From: Nocardioides hwasunensis
GTDB lineage: Bacteria; Actinomycetota; Actinomycetes; Propionibacteriales; Nocardioidaceae
Assembly (NCBI RefSeq): GCF_014779665.1
Contig: NZ_JACXYY010000002.1
Coordinates: forward strand, 496,001-560,000
DNA length: 64,000 bases
Direction of reading: 5' to 3'
In this document: positions 28,416 through 36,740 of the stretch, piece after piece
Position numbering within the stretch: position 1 is the first letter of the stretch
How the letters are laid out: each line of letters opens with the position of its first letter
The notes under the pieces: generated by a model
What the model was told of the DNA's origin: nothing
The model's input: the letters and a program-made list of their open reading frames with translations, nothing else
Database searches by the model: none
Made by a program: the position numbers and the translations under genes

Positions 28416-29291
28416 GTGCCTCGACCCTCGACCTCTCCCGCGTCCGTGCTCGACGACCTCGCGCCCGGCGCGCTCGCCGGGGTGCGGCTCGTGGTCTCCG
28501 ACCTCGACGGCACGCTGCTCTCGCCCGACCGCACGCTCCCGGCCGGCACCGGCGAGCTCGTGGGGGAGCTGCGTGCGGCGGGCCTCACGTTCGTCCCGGC
28601 CAGCGGGCGTGCGTACGCCTCGCAGGCCGAGCTCTTCTCCGGCGTCCCGCTCATCGAGACCTTCATCGCCGACAACGGCGCGGTCCTGGTCGAGAACGGT
28701 GACGCCCGTGCGACCGGGACCCTGGACTCCACGCTCGTGCGCGAGCTGGTCGGCGCGGTCCGGGACTACGCACGGACCCACGACCGCCGGTCGACGGCCG
28801 TCGTCTGCGGGGTCGAGCACGCGTGGGTGGAGATCGACGGCGACCTGTGGGACGAGGCCCTGAACTACCACCCGACCCTGACCCGGGTCGATCGGCTGGA
28901 GGACGTCACCGAGCCCGTCATCAAGGTGGCCATCGTCGACCTCGAGTCGACCGAGGCTGTGGACCGGGACGTGCTCCGACCGCTGGCCGAGCGAGCCCAG
29001 GTGACCCGCTCGGGGACGCACTGGGCGGACGTCACGGCACTCGGGGTCACCAAGGGCCAGGCCCTCCGCCACGTGCAGGCCCGCCTCGGCGTCGGGCCCG
29101 ACGAGACAGCGGTCTTCGGCGACCACCTCAACGACATCGAGATGTTCGGCGAGGCCACCCACTCGTTCGCGGTCGCGCACGCGCAGCCCGAGATCGCCGA
29201 GGTGGCCCGGCACCACCTGCCGGACGTTGCCGAGCCCGTCCAGGCCGTGATGCGCCGGATCCTGGACGACGTGGCGGGGGCCGCTCAGTAG
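28416..29291 (+). CDS. HAD-superfamily (Cof-type) phosphatase
   Basis: A 291-residue cytoplasmic hydrolase. Motif I is LVVSDLDGTLLS with the nucleophile and general-acid Asp, motif II lies in FVPASGRAYAS, and motifs III/IV are GVTKGQALRHV and FGDHLNDIEMF. The Cof/C2-cap arrangement indicates activity on small phosphorylated metabolites such as sugar phosphates or FMN; the exact one is not predictable. TACGGT at 28404-28409 lies 6 bp before the GTG, which sets the start and removes a longer upstream reading. Confidence 0.9.
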   Translation: MPRPSTSPASVLDDLAPGALAGVRLVVSDLDGTLLSPDRTLPAGTGELVGELRAAGLTFVPASGRAYASQAELFSGVPLIETFIADNGAVLVENGDARATGTLDSTLVRELVGAVRDYARTHDRRSTAVVCGVEHAWVEIDGDLWDEALNYHPTLTRVDRLEDVTEPVIKVAIVDLESTEAVDRDVLRPLAERAQVTRSGTHWADVTALGVTKGQALRHVQARLGVGPDETAVFGDHLNDIEMFGEATHSFAVAHAQPEIAEVARHHLPDVAEPVQAVMRRILDDVAGAAQ

Positions 29292-29331
29292 CGGTGGGGA
29301 ATGACGGTGACCGTCGCCCGGTTCCACCTGC

Positions 29332-30036
29332 ATGACGACCATCGGACTCATCGGCAGCGGAAACATCGGCAGCACCGTCGCGCGGCTCGCCCTCGCGGGA
29401 GGACACGACGTCGTGCTCTCCAACAGCCGCGGGCCCGAGACGCTCGTCGACCTCGTGTCCGAGCTGTCGGCCGACTTCGGTGACCGCGTGCGGGCCGCGA
29501 CTGCCACTGAGGCCGCGGAGGCGGGCGACCTGGTCGTCGTCACGATCCCGCTCAAGTCCTACCGCGACGTGCCCGTGGAGCCGTTGCGCGGCAAGACGGT
29601 CATCGACACCAACAACTACTACCCCGACCGCGACGGCCGGATCGCCGAGCTCGACGACGAGTCGACGACGACCTCCGAGCTCCTCCAGGCACACCTGCCG
29701 GAGTCGCACGTGGTGAAGACCTTCAACAACATCTTCTTCCCCCACCTGGCCTCCCTCGCGCGGCCCCAGGGTGACGCCGAGCGCTCGGCACTCGCCATCG
29801 CCGGCGACGACGCCGGGGCGAAGGCGACGGTGACCGAGCTCCTCGACTCGATCGGCTACGACGCCTACGACGTCGGCCCGCTCGCCGAGGGCTGGCGCTA
29901 CCAGCGCGACACCGCCGCCTACGTCACCCCGTACGCCGAGCCCGGCGCCGCCGACTTCGCGACCGGGACCCGGCGAGCCACGGCCGACGACCTCGAGAAA
30001 GCCACCAGCGCCGCGGTCCGCTACCGCGACATGTGA
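29332..30036 (+). CDS. NADPH-dependent F420 reductase-like oxidoreductase
   Basis: A 234-residue single Rossmann-domain protein. It opens with TIGLIGSGNIGSTVARLALA and HDVVLSNSRGPETL, where the Ser/Arg pair suggests NADP(H), followed by LVVVTIPLKSY and VIDTNNYYPDRDG and the conserved HVVKTFNNI. This is the family that includes F420H2:NADP oxidoreductase. F420 genes (fbiA, fbiB) are in the same window, so an F420 link is plausible, but many relatives use other partners. No clear ribosome site or -10 box precedes the ATG. It converges with the remnant and YeiH genes. Confidence 0.8.
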   Translation: MTTIGLIGSGNIGSTVARLALAGGHDVVLSNSRGPETLVDLVSELSADFGDRVRAATATEAAEAGDLVVVTIPLKSYRDVPVEPLRGKTVIDTNNYYPDRDGRIAELDDESTTTSELLQAHLPESHVVKTFNNIFFPHLASLARPQGDAERSALAIAGDDAGAKATVTELLDSIGYDAYDVGPLAEGWRYQRDTAAYVTPYAEPGAADFATGTRRATADDLEKATSAAVRYRDM

Positions 30037-30046
30037 TTCCGGCAGG

Positions 30047-30366
30047 TCAGTCGAGCGCGGGGAGGTTCGCCCGGCCCTTGTCGAGGACGAGGAAGGGCGT
30101 GTCGATGTCGGGTGTGCCCTCGCCGATCGCCGCGGCCTCGAACCCGCCGAGGTCGTTCTGCACGAGGTAGCGGTTCCTGGTCGTCCGGAACGAGAACTGC
30201 TGGTGGCGCTTGTCGGCGTCGCACGCCGCGACGCTGACCCGGCGCTTGCCGAGCTGCAGGCACAGCGGCTCGCCGCCGCGCCGGATCTTGGCGGTCTTGA
30301 CCAGGAAGCGGTCGCCGGACGGCACCAGGACGAACTGGTGGCGCTCGCAGGTGGGAAAGTCCGCGG
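30047..30366 (-). pseudogene. Remnant of a secreted beta-trefoil-like protein
   Basis: The 320 bp between two convergent genes carry a protein-like reading of about 100 residues with PTCERHQFVLVPSGDRFLVK, PLCLQLGKRRVSVAACD and HQQFSFRTTRNRYLVQ. Repeating C/QQF/F patterns resemble ricin-B-type beta-trefoil modules. It has no signal peptide, no good start (the first is a GTG at 30325 inside the domain) and no ribosome site; upstream it runs straight into the end of the YeiH gene. A truncated C-terminus of a lost gene is the best reading; a real short gene from 30325 (92 residues) is possible. Confidence 0.4.
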
Positions 30367-31395
30367 TCAGACGAGCAGGGTCACCAGCGCGAGGGCGACC
30401 GAGGCGGCGACGAGCGTGGAGATCGTCGCGAGGAGCAGTGCACGGGCCGGCACCGGCCAGAGGTGCCGGGCCACGATGCCGGTGCCGAGGCCGAACATCG
30501 CCGCGCTGAGCAGGACCGTCGTGAGGGTGCCCGCGACGTCGAGCACGGACGGGGGGAGGACCCCGGTGCTGCGGACGACGACGGCGGCCAGGAAGCCGAG
30601 GAGGAAGAGCGGGACGAGAGGACCACGTCGCGTCGCGTCCGCCGACCGGCACATCCGCGCCGAGACGACCTGGACGGGTGCCAGGAGCGCGACGCGAGCG
30701 AGCTTCACGGTCGTCGCCGCTGCCAGCACGGTCGCACCACCGGCACCGATGAGGGAGGCCGCGGCGATCACCTGGGCCACCTCGTGGATGCTGGCGCCGG
30801 CCCAGATCGCCGTCTGCTCGTCGGTCAGACCCAGGACGTGCCCGAGCGCGGGGACCGCGCCGATCATCACCGTGCCGAAGACGGTGACCAGGGCGACCGC
30901 GAGCGCGACGTCCTTCGGCCGCGCCCGGATGGAGGACTCGACGGCCGCTATCGCGGCCGCGCCGCAGATCGAGAACCCGGCGGCGACCAGGGTGACCAGG
31001 CTTCGCTCGAGACCGAGAGCCCGGCCGACGACCTGCGTCACGGCGTACGTCGTCACCACGGTCGCGAGCACGACCACGATGCCGGACACGCCCAGTGCCA
31101 GCACGTCGCCGACGGCGATCTTGAGCCCCAGCAGCACGATGCCCCCGCGCAGCAGGAGCTTGTCGAGGCGAGGAGCGGTGCCCACCACGTGGCGGCTCAC
31201 CCCGGGGGTGTTGGCGACGGCGACGCCGATGACGAGCGCCACGAGGAGGGGACCGAGCAGCGGGACGGCGGTGCTCACCGCCAGCGCGACTCCCGCCACG
31301 GCGACGGAGAGGAGCATCCGCGCCGGGGTGGTCCACGTCGCGGTCGATGACGGGTCGCTCCTCGGTGGGAGCGACAGGGGAGTGGCGGCGACCAT
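30367..31395 (-). CDS. yeiH: YeiH family (UPF0324) putative sulfate/sulfite exporter
   Basis: A 342-residue membrane protein with about ten helices. Family features: a glycine-rich early helix (KLLLRGGIVLLGLKIAVGDV), the SICGAAAIAAVESSIRA turn, and ASIHEVAQVIAAA. YeiH-type proteins are linked to export of sulfite, sulfate or related sulfonates. The ATG at 31395 is the first good start; GAGGA lies immediately before it, an unusually tight ribosome site. It diverges from a LysR regulator, as yeiH and yeiE do in enterobacteria, where YeiE controls sulfite tolerance, so the pair likely has the same job here. Confidence 0.9.
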   Translation of the reverse strand: MVAATPLSLPPRSDPSSTATWTTPARMLLSVAVAGVALAVSTAVPLLGPLLVALVIGVAVANTPGVSRHVVGTAPRLDKLLLRGGIVLLGLKIAVGDVLALGVSGIVVVLATVVTTYAVTQVVGRALGLERSLVTLVAAGFSICGAAAIAAVESSIRARPKDVALAVALVTVFGTVMIGAVPALGHVLGLTDEQTAIWAGASIHEVAQVIAAASLIGAGGATVLAAATTVKLARVALLAPVQVVSARMCRSADATRRGPLVPLFLLGFLAAVVVRSTGVLPPSVLDVAGTLTTVLLSAAMFGLGTGIVARHLWPVPARALLLATISTLVAASVALALVTLLV

Positions 31396-31451
31396 TCCTC
31401 GAGCGTGCGGCCATGCGCTCGTCAGGAGTAGCCGTCGATCGGGGGTCAGGT

Positions 31452-31468
31452 CATAATCGATCCTTATG
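31452..31468. promoter_or_regulatory. LysR-type box overlapping the regulator's start codon
   Basis: CATAA-tcgatcc-TTATG is a perfect 5-7-5 dyad containing the T-N11-A core of LysR boxes (31454-31466). Its right arm includes the ATG of the LysR gene, so binding would block its own expression, while leaving the YeiH promoter next to it free to be activated. Confidence 0.55.
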
Positions 31469-32365
31469 AGCAGGGAGCTGGATCTCCAGGCGCTGCGCCT
31501 GCTGGCGCTCATCGAGGACGAGGGCAGCCTCGGGGCGGCCGGGCGACGACTCGGGATCACCCAGCCGGCGGCCAGCACCAGCCTGCGCGCGTTCGAGACC
31601 CGCTGGCAGCTGCGGGTGGCGGAGCGAACCCCGCGGGGCACCCGGCTCACCGCGGACGGCGAGACGGTCGCCGCCTGGGCCCGCGACCTGCTCCACCAGG
31701 TGGACACCGTCCGTGGCGGGTTGCAGGCGCTGAGCGCGCGCCGGTCGCAGGGCGGGTCCGACCTCGGTGTCGCGGCCAGCCTGACGGTCGCCGAGTTCGT
31801 GCTGCCGCGGTGGATCGGGGAGCTCCGCGCCTCGATGCCCGAGGTGCACCTGCGCCTGCAGGTGCAGAACTCCGACCGCGTCGACGACCTGGTGCGCTCG
31901 GGCGAGTGCGCGATCGGCTTCGTCGAGTCGACGCGCGTCTCGGAGGACCTGGCCCGTCGGGTCGTCGGCGCAGACCGGCTCGTCATCGTCGTGCCCGCGT
32001 CGCACCCGTGGGCGCGCCGCAGCACCCCGCTCTCGCGCGAGCAGCTGCTCGCCGCCGAGTTCGTCGTGCGCGAGGAGGGCAGCGGCACCCGCAGCACCTT
32101 CGAGCGGGCCCTGGCCGCGCAGCCGCGGATCGCGATGGTCGCCGCCTCGACGACGGCGATGGTCGGAGCCGCCCTCGCGGGCGTCGGGCCGGCCGTCGTG
32201 ACGCCGTACGCCGTTCGCGCGGGGCTCGACACCGGCGAGCTCGTCGAGGTGCGGCACGACCTCGACCTCGAGCGGCCGCTCACCGCGATCTGGCGGCGCG
32301 ACCGTCCGCTCGACGACCCCGCGGCCGCCCTGCTGCGGATCGCGTGCCGCATACTGGCCGCGTGA
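31466..32365 (+). CDS. LysR family regulator (YeiE/CysB-like)
   Basis: A 299-residue regulator. The N-terminal winged helix-turn-helix reads LLALIEDEGSLGAAGRRLGI and QPAASTSLRAFETR; the C-terminal ~210 residues form the two-lobed co-inducer domain. It is divergent from YeiH, the layout of E. coli yeiE-yeiH, so sulfite or a sulfur metabolite is the expected signal. The ATG lies within a LysR box, with CATAAT or TAATCG as the -10. The stop overlaps the lipoprotein GTG by 4 bp, so the copper-associated lipoprotein is co-transcribed with it. Confidence 0.92.
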   Translation: MSRELDLQALRLLALIEDEGSLGAAGRRLGITQPAASTSLRAFETRWQLRVAERTPRGTRLTADGETVAAWARDLLHQVDTVRGGLQALSARRSQGGSDLGVAASLTVAEFVLPRWIGELRASMPEVHLRLQVQNSDRVDDLVRSGECAIGFVESTRVSEDLARRVVGADRLVIVVPASHPWARRSTPLSREQLLAAEFVVREEGSGTRSTFERALAAQPRIAMVAASTTAMVGAALAGVGPAVVTPYAVRAGLDTGELVEVRHDLDLERPLTAIWRRDRPLDDPAAALLRIACRILAA

Positions 32366-33225
32366 CCCGACCTGCTGCCGGCCTCGCCACGGCGCTCGTC
32401 CTCGGGTCCCTCCTCGCCGGCTGCAGCTCCGGCGCGCGCGGCGGGGACGGCCAGGCCGGTGCCGGGCACACCCACGCGCCGGGCCAGGAGCACAGCCACA
32501 CCTCGCTCGCGGTCGGTGACGGGACCCGGGCGAGCGAGGTCGGCTACACCTTGGACGACGTCGAGGTGAGCACGGACGGCGACGGGATCGGCGAGCTGAG
32601 CTTCCGGATCGACGACTACGACGGCAACGCGGTCATTGACTACGTCGAGGAGCTGACCAAGGAGCTGCACCTCTACGTCGTCAACGACGACCTCACCGTC
32701 TTCCGCCACCTCCACCCGGTCCGCGACGACGACGGCACGTGGTCGGCCCCCTTCGACGTCCCCGACGCGGGGACCTATCGCGTCGTCACCGAGTTCATCG
32801 CGGTCGACGAGGGCGGCAACGGCGACCACGTCGTCCTCGGCAGCCCGCTCGAGCTGCCCCCGGGCGACCCCGGCGACACGGTCTCCGAGGACGAGGTCGT
32901 CACGGTCACCGTCTCCGAGGCACCCACGACCGGTCGCAACGGCGAGCTGCGGCTCGTCGTCCGCGATGCGAACAGGCAGCCGGTCAACCTCGGCACCTAC
33001 CTCGGCGCCTACGGCCACGTCACCGGCTTCGACACCGAGACCGGGGCGATGGTGCACCTGCACCCGATCGACGCCCCCGACATCACCGAGGACGGCTCGG
33101 AGCTCACCTTCCACGCCGAGATCGCGGAGCCGGGCGACTACCGCCTCTTCGTGCAGGTCCGCGTCGACGGCTTCCTGCACACCGTGCCGGTCGAGGTCAC
33201 GGTGGCACCCGCCGACTCAGTCTGA
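32362..33225 (+). CDS. His-rich lipoprotein of a copper-handling cluster
   Basis: A 287-residue exported lipoprotein: hydrophobic signal and lipobox LLAGC, then a mature N-terminus rich in histidine (GHTHAPGQEHSHTS), which could bind copper. The rest is two beta domains, each with a His-containing strand pair (LHLYVVNDDLTVFRHLHPV and GAMVHLHPIDAPD). The paired HLHP motifs suggest an internal duplication. No named family is certain. It is translationally coupled to the LysR gene, and its end overlaps the convergent CopC-CopD gene by 9 bp, placing it in a copper context. Confidence 0.75.
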   Translation: MTRPAAGLATALVLGSLLAGCSSGARGGDGQAGAGHTHAPGQEHSHTSLAVGDGTRASEVGYTLDDVEVSTDGDGIGELSFRIDDYDGNAVIDYVEELTKELHLYVVNDDLTVFRHLHPVRDDDGTWSAPFDVPDAGTYRVVTEFIAVDEGGNGDHVVLGSPLELPPGDPGDTVSEDEVVTVTVSEAPTTGRNGELRLVVRDANRQPVNLGTYLGAYGHVTGFDTETGAMVHLHPIDAPDITEDGSELTFHAEIAEPGDYRLFVQVRVDGFLHTVPVEVTVAPADSV

Positions 33226-34908
33226 GACGGTCAGCCTGACCGTCGTCACCGGGTTCTCGAACCGGCTGAGCGGGATGCTCACCTGGACCTCCCACTCACC
33301 CGCGCGCGGCACGACCACCGTGCCGCGCCACGTCCCGGCGGCGATCGGCGACACCGCGACGGTGCCGATGTCGAGGCCGGCGGTGCGCATCTCCACGACC
33401 GGGGTGGCGGGCGGGTCGAAGGGCTCGCCCGACGCGTCCTGGACCTGCACCAGGAGCGAGTTGGGGCCCGTGCGCCGCGGGTCGAGGACGGCGAGCACGC
33501 GCAGGTCCCCAGCGGTGGCGGCGCCGACCCCCGTGGTGCCGGAGGCGACGGTGACCGGTGCCGGGCGCGGCGACTGGTTGACCAGGAAGCCGGTGACGCC
33601 GAGCAGCGCCACGAGCACGACGGCCTCCACCCGGACCGTGCGGGTCACGGCCGCGGCCGCGCGCTCCCGGTCGCCGAACCCGGCGGCCGCCCGCACGGCG
33701 GGCAGCGTGCGCCACCGGTTCCAGCCGCCGATGCCGGCGACGACCAGCACGAGGCCGACCTTGGTGAGCAGCAGCCAGCCGTAGCGGGTCTCGACCAGCG
33801 GCGCCCACGCCCCGACGATGCGCCAGGCGAGGAAGGTGCCCGTGGCGGCGACCGCGAGCAGGACGCCACCGGCGAGGGTCGAGAAGCGCGCGAGCGTCTG
33901 CGCGGCCAGCAGCTCACGACCGGCGAGCGCCCGCAGCGACAGCACCAGCCCGACGAGGCCGCCGAGCCAGATGGCACCGGCGACGAGGTGCAGCACGTCG
34001 GCGGCGACCAGGAGGGAGGACGGGGCGAAGGCGCGGGTGTGCCCGACCAGCGACGGTCCGGCGAGCGCCAGCACCGCGCCACCGCCGAGCACCCAGGCCC
34101 TCGTCCGGTCCGGCGGGACGTCCGCGACGGCCCACACGACCAGTCCGAGGCCGACCAGCACGAGCGCGGCGCTCAGCAGCTCGTGGGACACCAGCCCCGC
34201 GTCGAACGCGGTGACCCCGTCGGTCAGCTCCAGCCCCTGGCCGTAGACGGCCGCGACCGGGACCTGGAGGATCGCGCCGACCACCGCGACGCCGGCGGCG
34301 TACGTCATCAGCCGGCGCAGCCGGGCCCGGACCTCGGCGCCGGCCCACGAGCGCGGGAGCACGAGCACCAGGAAGAGCGCCAGGCCGGCGGCCAGCAGCA
34401 GGCCGACGACCGCCAGCACGGTGACCACGTCGCGCACGACGGCGACCGCGGCCGACGACGTCTGCGGCTCCGGAGGCGCCGCGACCGAGGCGCTGGGGGC
34501 GCCGACCGAGAAGGTCAGCGCGCCCGAGATCGGGTGGCCGTCCCCGGACAGGACGTTCCACGACACGACGTAGGTGCCGTCGGTCATCGCTGCGGCGTCG
34601 GTGAGCTCGACGCGCACGTCGGTGCCACCGGCGCTCGCCGTGGAGGGCACGGCACCGCCAGCGGCGTCGTAGACGGCGATCTCCTGCGCGGTCAGCCGGA
34701 CCGCCTCGTTGAAGGTCAGCGTGACCGTCCCCGGCGCCGCGTCGACGACCGCGCCCTCGGCGGGGTCGGTCCCGATCAGCTCCGCGTGGGCCGACGCGGG
34801 TGCGCTGAGCCCGAGGACGAGCGCGAGCGCGACCAGCGCGGTGGCCACCAGGGCGGCCCCCGCACGGAGGGTCCGGTGCCACCGCGCTGGTCGCGCGTAC
34901 GACGTCAC
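33217..34908 (-). CDS. CopC-CopD fusion copper resistance protein
   Basis: A 563-residue protein combining a periplasmic-type CopC domain with the CopD membrane domain. After the signal peptide (cleaved in SAPASA) the mature chain starts HAELIGTDPAEGAVV, giving the N-terminal copper-binding His; a second site is SGDGHPISG. Eight or so helices follow (~residues 150-440), with conserved LHLVAGAIWLGGLVGLVLSL, then an external C-terminal beta domain of about 120 residues, ending EWEVQVSIPLSRFENPV. It should take up or buffer copper for envelope cuproenzymes. The GTG at 34908 lies 7 bp after the YcnI stop, so the two form an operon. Confidence 0.9.
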   Translation of the reverse strand: MTSYARPARWHRTLRAGAALVATALVALALVLGLSAPASAHAELIGTDPAEGAVVDAAPGTVTLTFNEAVRLTAQEIAVYDAAGGAVPSTASAGGTDVRVELTDAAAMTDGTYVVSWNVLSGDGHPISGALTFSVGAPSASVAAPPEPQTSSAAVAVVRDVVTVLAVVGLLLAAGLALFLVLVLPRSWAGAEVRARLRRLMTYAAGVAVVGAILQVPVAAVYGQGLELTDGVTAFDAGLVSHELLSAALVLVGLGLVVWAVADVPPDRTRAWVLGGGAVLALAGPSLVGHTRAFAPSSLLVAADVLHLVAGAIWLGGLVGLVLSLRALAGRELLAAQTLARFSTLAGGVLLAVAATGTFLAWRIVGAWAPLVETRYGWLLLTKVGLVLVVAGIGGWNRWRTLPAVRAAAGFGDRERAAAAVTRTVRVEAVVLVALLGVTGFLVNQSPRPAPVTVASGTTGVGAATAGDLRVLAVLDPRRTGPNSLLVQVQDASGEPFDPPATPVVEMRTAGLDIGTVAVSPIAAGTWRGTVVVPRAGEWEVQVSIPLSRFENPVTTVRLTVSD

Positions 34909-34915
34909 GGGCAGG

Positions 34916-35635
34916 TCACGCGCCCGTGCGCGAGCGTGCCAGGGCGAGACCGCCGAGGACCGCCCCGACCAGGCCGAGCCCGACGCCGACCCAGCCGACG
35001 GCCGAGGAGCCACCCTCGGCAGCGGCGGCGGGCTGGCTGTCGCCGCTGCCCTCCGCGGTGGCGCTGGCCTGCTCGGCCGAGTCCTCGATGTCGCCGGAGG
35101 CAGCCACGATCTCGAACGACGGTGCGGGGCTCTCGAGCTCGTCGGCGTCCTGGCCCTCGGCCGGCACCTCGACCCACCCGGTCTCGCCCTGCTCGCAGGT
35201 CTGGATGGTGGGGAACGAGAGCGTCTCGCCCTCGGCGTCGGGCACCTGGAAGGACAGCTCGAAGGTGTCGCGCTGACCCTCCGGGAGCGGGGTCCTCGCG
35301 GTGTAGACGATCGAGGCGGTGCGCTCGGTGACCTCGTTGCCGTGGCTGTCGGCGAGCGGCTCGTCGAGCTCCTCGGTCCTCACCTCGAGGTCGTAGAGCG
35401 GGTTGCGGGTCGGCGTCACCGAGAGCACGGACTCGGGGACCTGGATCTCGACCTCGGTGGTGGGCGAGCCGTCGCAGCCGTGCGGGACGCTGAAGGTCGC
35501 GACGGTGTAGGCGCCGGCCGCGGCGGTGCTGACGGAGGCGCTCACGTGCGCACTGGCGGGCGCGACGAGGGACAGGGCGATCGCCGACGAGGCGGCGGTG
35601 AGCACGCCGAAGCGCGCGAGATGACGGGTGTTCAA
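34916..35635 (-). CDS. YcnI-like (DUF1775) copper-associated membrane-anchored protein
   Basis: A 239-residue exported protein. The TTG start is chosen because AGGAG lies 6 nt upstream. The signal peptide ends APASA and the mature protein begins HVSASVSTAAAG, giving the N-terminal His that forms the mono-histidine copper brace in YcnI domains. The domain runs to ~residue 160 with two cysteines (PHGCDGSP and IQTCEQGE) and the conserved GWVEVP. A Ser/Glu/Ala-rich linker leads to a C-terminal membrane helix (VGWVGVGLGLVGAVLGGLAL). It precedes CopC-CopD, the usual order in actinobacterial copper operons. Confidence 0.9.
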   Translation of the reverse strand: MNTRHLARFGVLTAASSAIALSLVAPASAHVSASVSTAAAGAYTVATFSVPHGCDGSPTTEVEIQVPESVLSVTPTRNPLYDLEVRTEELDEPLADSHGNEVTERTASIVYTARTPLPEGQRDTFELSFQVPDAEGETLSFPTIQTCEQGETGWVEVPAEGQDADELESPAPSFEIVAASGDIEDSAEQASATAEGSGDSQPAAAAEGGSSAVGWVGVGLGLVGAVLGGLALARSRTGA

Positions 35636-35698
35636 GGGATTCTCCTGGACGGATCGATCGGACGAGGGCGCGCGCGTCCCACCCGAACGACGCACGGC

Positions 35699-36241
35699 TC
35701 AGGCGGGACAGGATCCTGGTGGTGGGCCTCGTCTCGGCGCGGCCAGGAGGTGCGCGAGCAGGGGACCGACGGGCACCTCGACGACGGGCCACGTCGGACC
35801 GGACACGACGGGCAGGGCGGGGTGCTCGCGCCACGACACGGCGTACGACGCGGCGCGCCGGCCGATCCACCAGATGAGTGCGGTGGCCAGGGTGACCGAG
35901 CCGTGCGCGAGCACCATCTGCCAGGTCCAACCAGGAGCGGCGGCGGCCAGGGTCGCGGTGTGCTCGTGCCCGGCCACGAGACCGAACGTCTCGTGCAGGC
36001 CGAGCTGGGCGAGCGCGACGGCCGGCAGCACCGCCCACATCGGCACGTCGCGGGTGAAGAGCAGCAGGCCGCCGACCAGCACGACGAGCGCGACCAGCAG
36101 GAGTCCGGGTCCGGTCGGGACGGCGCCGCCGGCCCAGGTGTGGGCGGACGCGGCGCCGGTGACGATCACGGACGTCGCGGCGAGGGCTCGGCCCAGGGCG
36201 TGCGGCGCGCGCGCCTGCACCACCCTCGACTCGATGCTCAC
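35699..36241 (-). CDS. Four-helix membrane protein of the copper operon
   Basis: A 180-residue hydrophobic protein with about four membrane helices and His residues near their ends (ASAHTWAGG, LGLHETFGLVAGHEHT, VLAHGSV). Similar unnamed proteins often lie upstream of YcnI and CopCD genes in actinobacteria, so a part in copper transfer is likely but unproven. The C-terminus is Pro/Arg rich. The GTG at 36241 directly follows a 14-bp hairpin; an alternative ATG at 36268 would lie inside that hairpin, so the start is uncertain by nine codons. Confidence 0.7.
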   Translation of the reverse strand: MSIESRVVQARAPHALGRALAATSVIVTGAASAHTWAGGAVPTGPGLLLVALVVLVGGLLLFTRDVPMWAVLPAVALAQLGLHETFGLVAGHEHTATLAAAAPGWTWQMVLAHGSVTLATALIWWIGRRAASYAVSWREHPALPVVSGPTWPVVEVPVGPLLAHLLAAPRRGPPPGSCPA

Positions 36242-36274
36242 GCGCCCATGCTCCCAGACGGGGAGCATGGGCGC
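36242..36274. repeat. 14-bp hairpin abutting a start codon
   Basis: GCGCCCATGCTCCC (36242-36255), 5-nt loop, then its perfect reverse complement (36261-36274). On the minus strand it ends exactly at the GTG of the copper-operon membrane protein and lies 26 bp past the stop of the DUF1707 gene. It may be a terminator for that gene, an operator, or an RNA structure limiting initiation. Confidence 0.75.
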
Positions 36275-36299
36275 GGTGCGGCCTCCGGGTCCGGTCGAC

Positions 36300-36740
36300 C
36301 TACCAGCCGTGCGAGCGGGCGGGCCGGCGGTAGTCGGTGCCGCCCGGGCCCCGGCCCTGGTGCGGCGGACCGCAGGTCCGCCGGCGCCGGCCACCCATGA
36401 AGAACATCAGGGGGAAGACCAGCAGCCAGAACGGGGCGTGGGTGAGGATGCTGAGCGCGATCAGCAGCATCAGCACCGGCATGAGCGGCAGCCGGAAGCC
36501 GCGCCCACGCGACCGCGTCTCGCGGCCGTGCTGCGCGGGCGGTGGCGCGGGCTGGAGGCGGGGCAGGTCGCTGAACAGGACGGCCAGGTCGGCGCGGGTG
36601 CGCGCGGTCCAGATCGCGTCCAGCCGCTCGTCGTACTCCTCGTGGTCGAGGCGCCCGTCGGCGTAGTGCCCGGACAGGTCGGCCATGGCCCGCTCACGGT
36701 CCGCGTCGGAGACCCGCAGGCGCGGGTCCGCCGGGCTCAT
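36300..36740 (-). CDS. DUF1707 (SHOCT-like) membrane protein
   Basis: A 146-residue protein. Residues ~5-60 form a DUF1707 domain (LRVSDADRERAMADLSGHYA, then GRLDHEEYDERLDAIWTART), followed by one or two membrane helices (LPLMPVLMLLIALSILTHAP and FWLLVFPLMFFMG) and a basic tail. DUF1707 domains are common in actinobacteria and of unknown role. The ATG overlaps the stop of the PadR gene (ATGA), so both are expressed together; the PadR protein probably controls this membrane protein. Confidence 0.87.
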   Translation of the reverse strand: MSPADPRLRVSDADRERAMADLSGHYADGRLDHEEYDERLDAIWTARTRADLAVLFSDLPRLQPAPPPAQHGRETRSRGRGFRLPLMPVLMLLIALSILTHAPFWLLVFPLMFFMGGRRRRTCGPPHQGRGPGGTDYRRPARSHGW

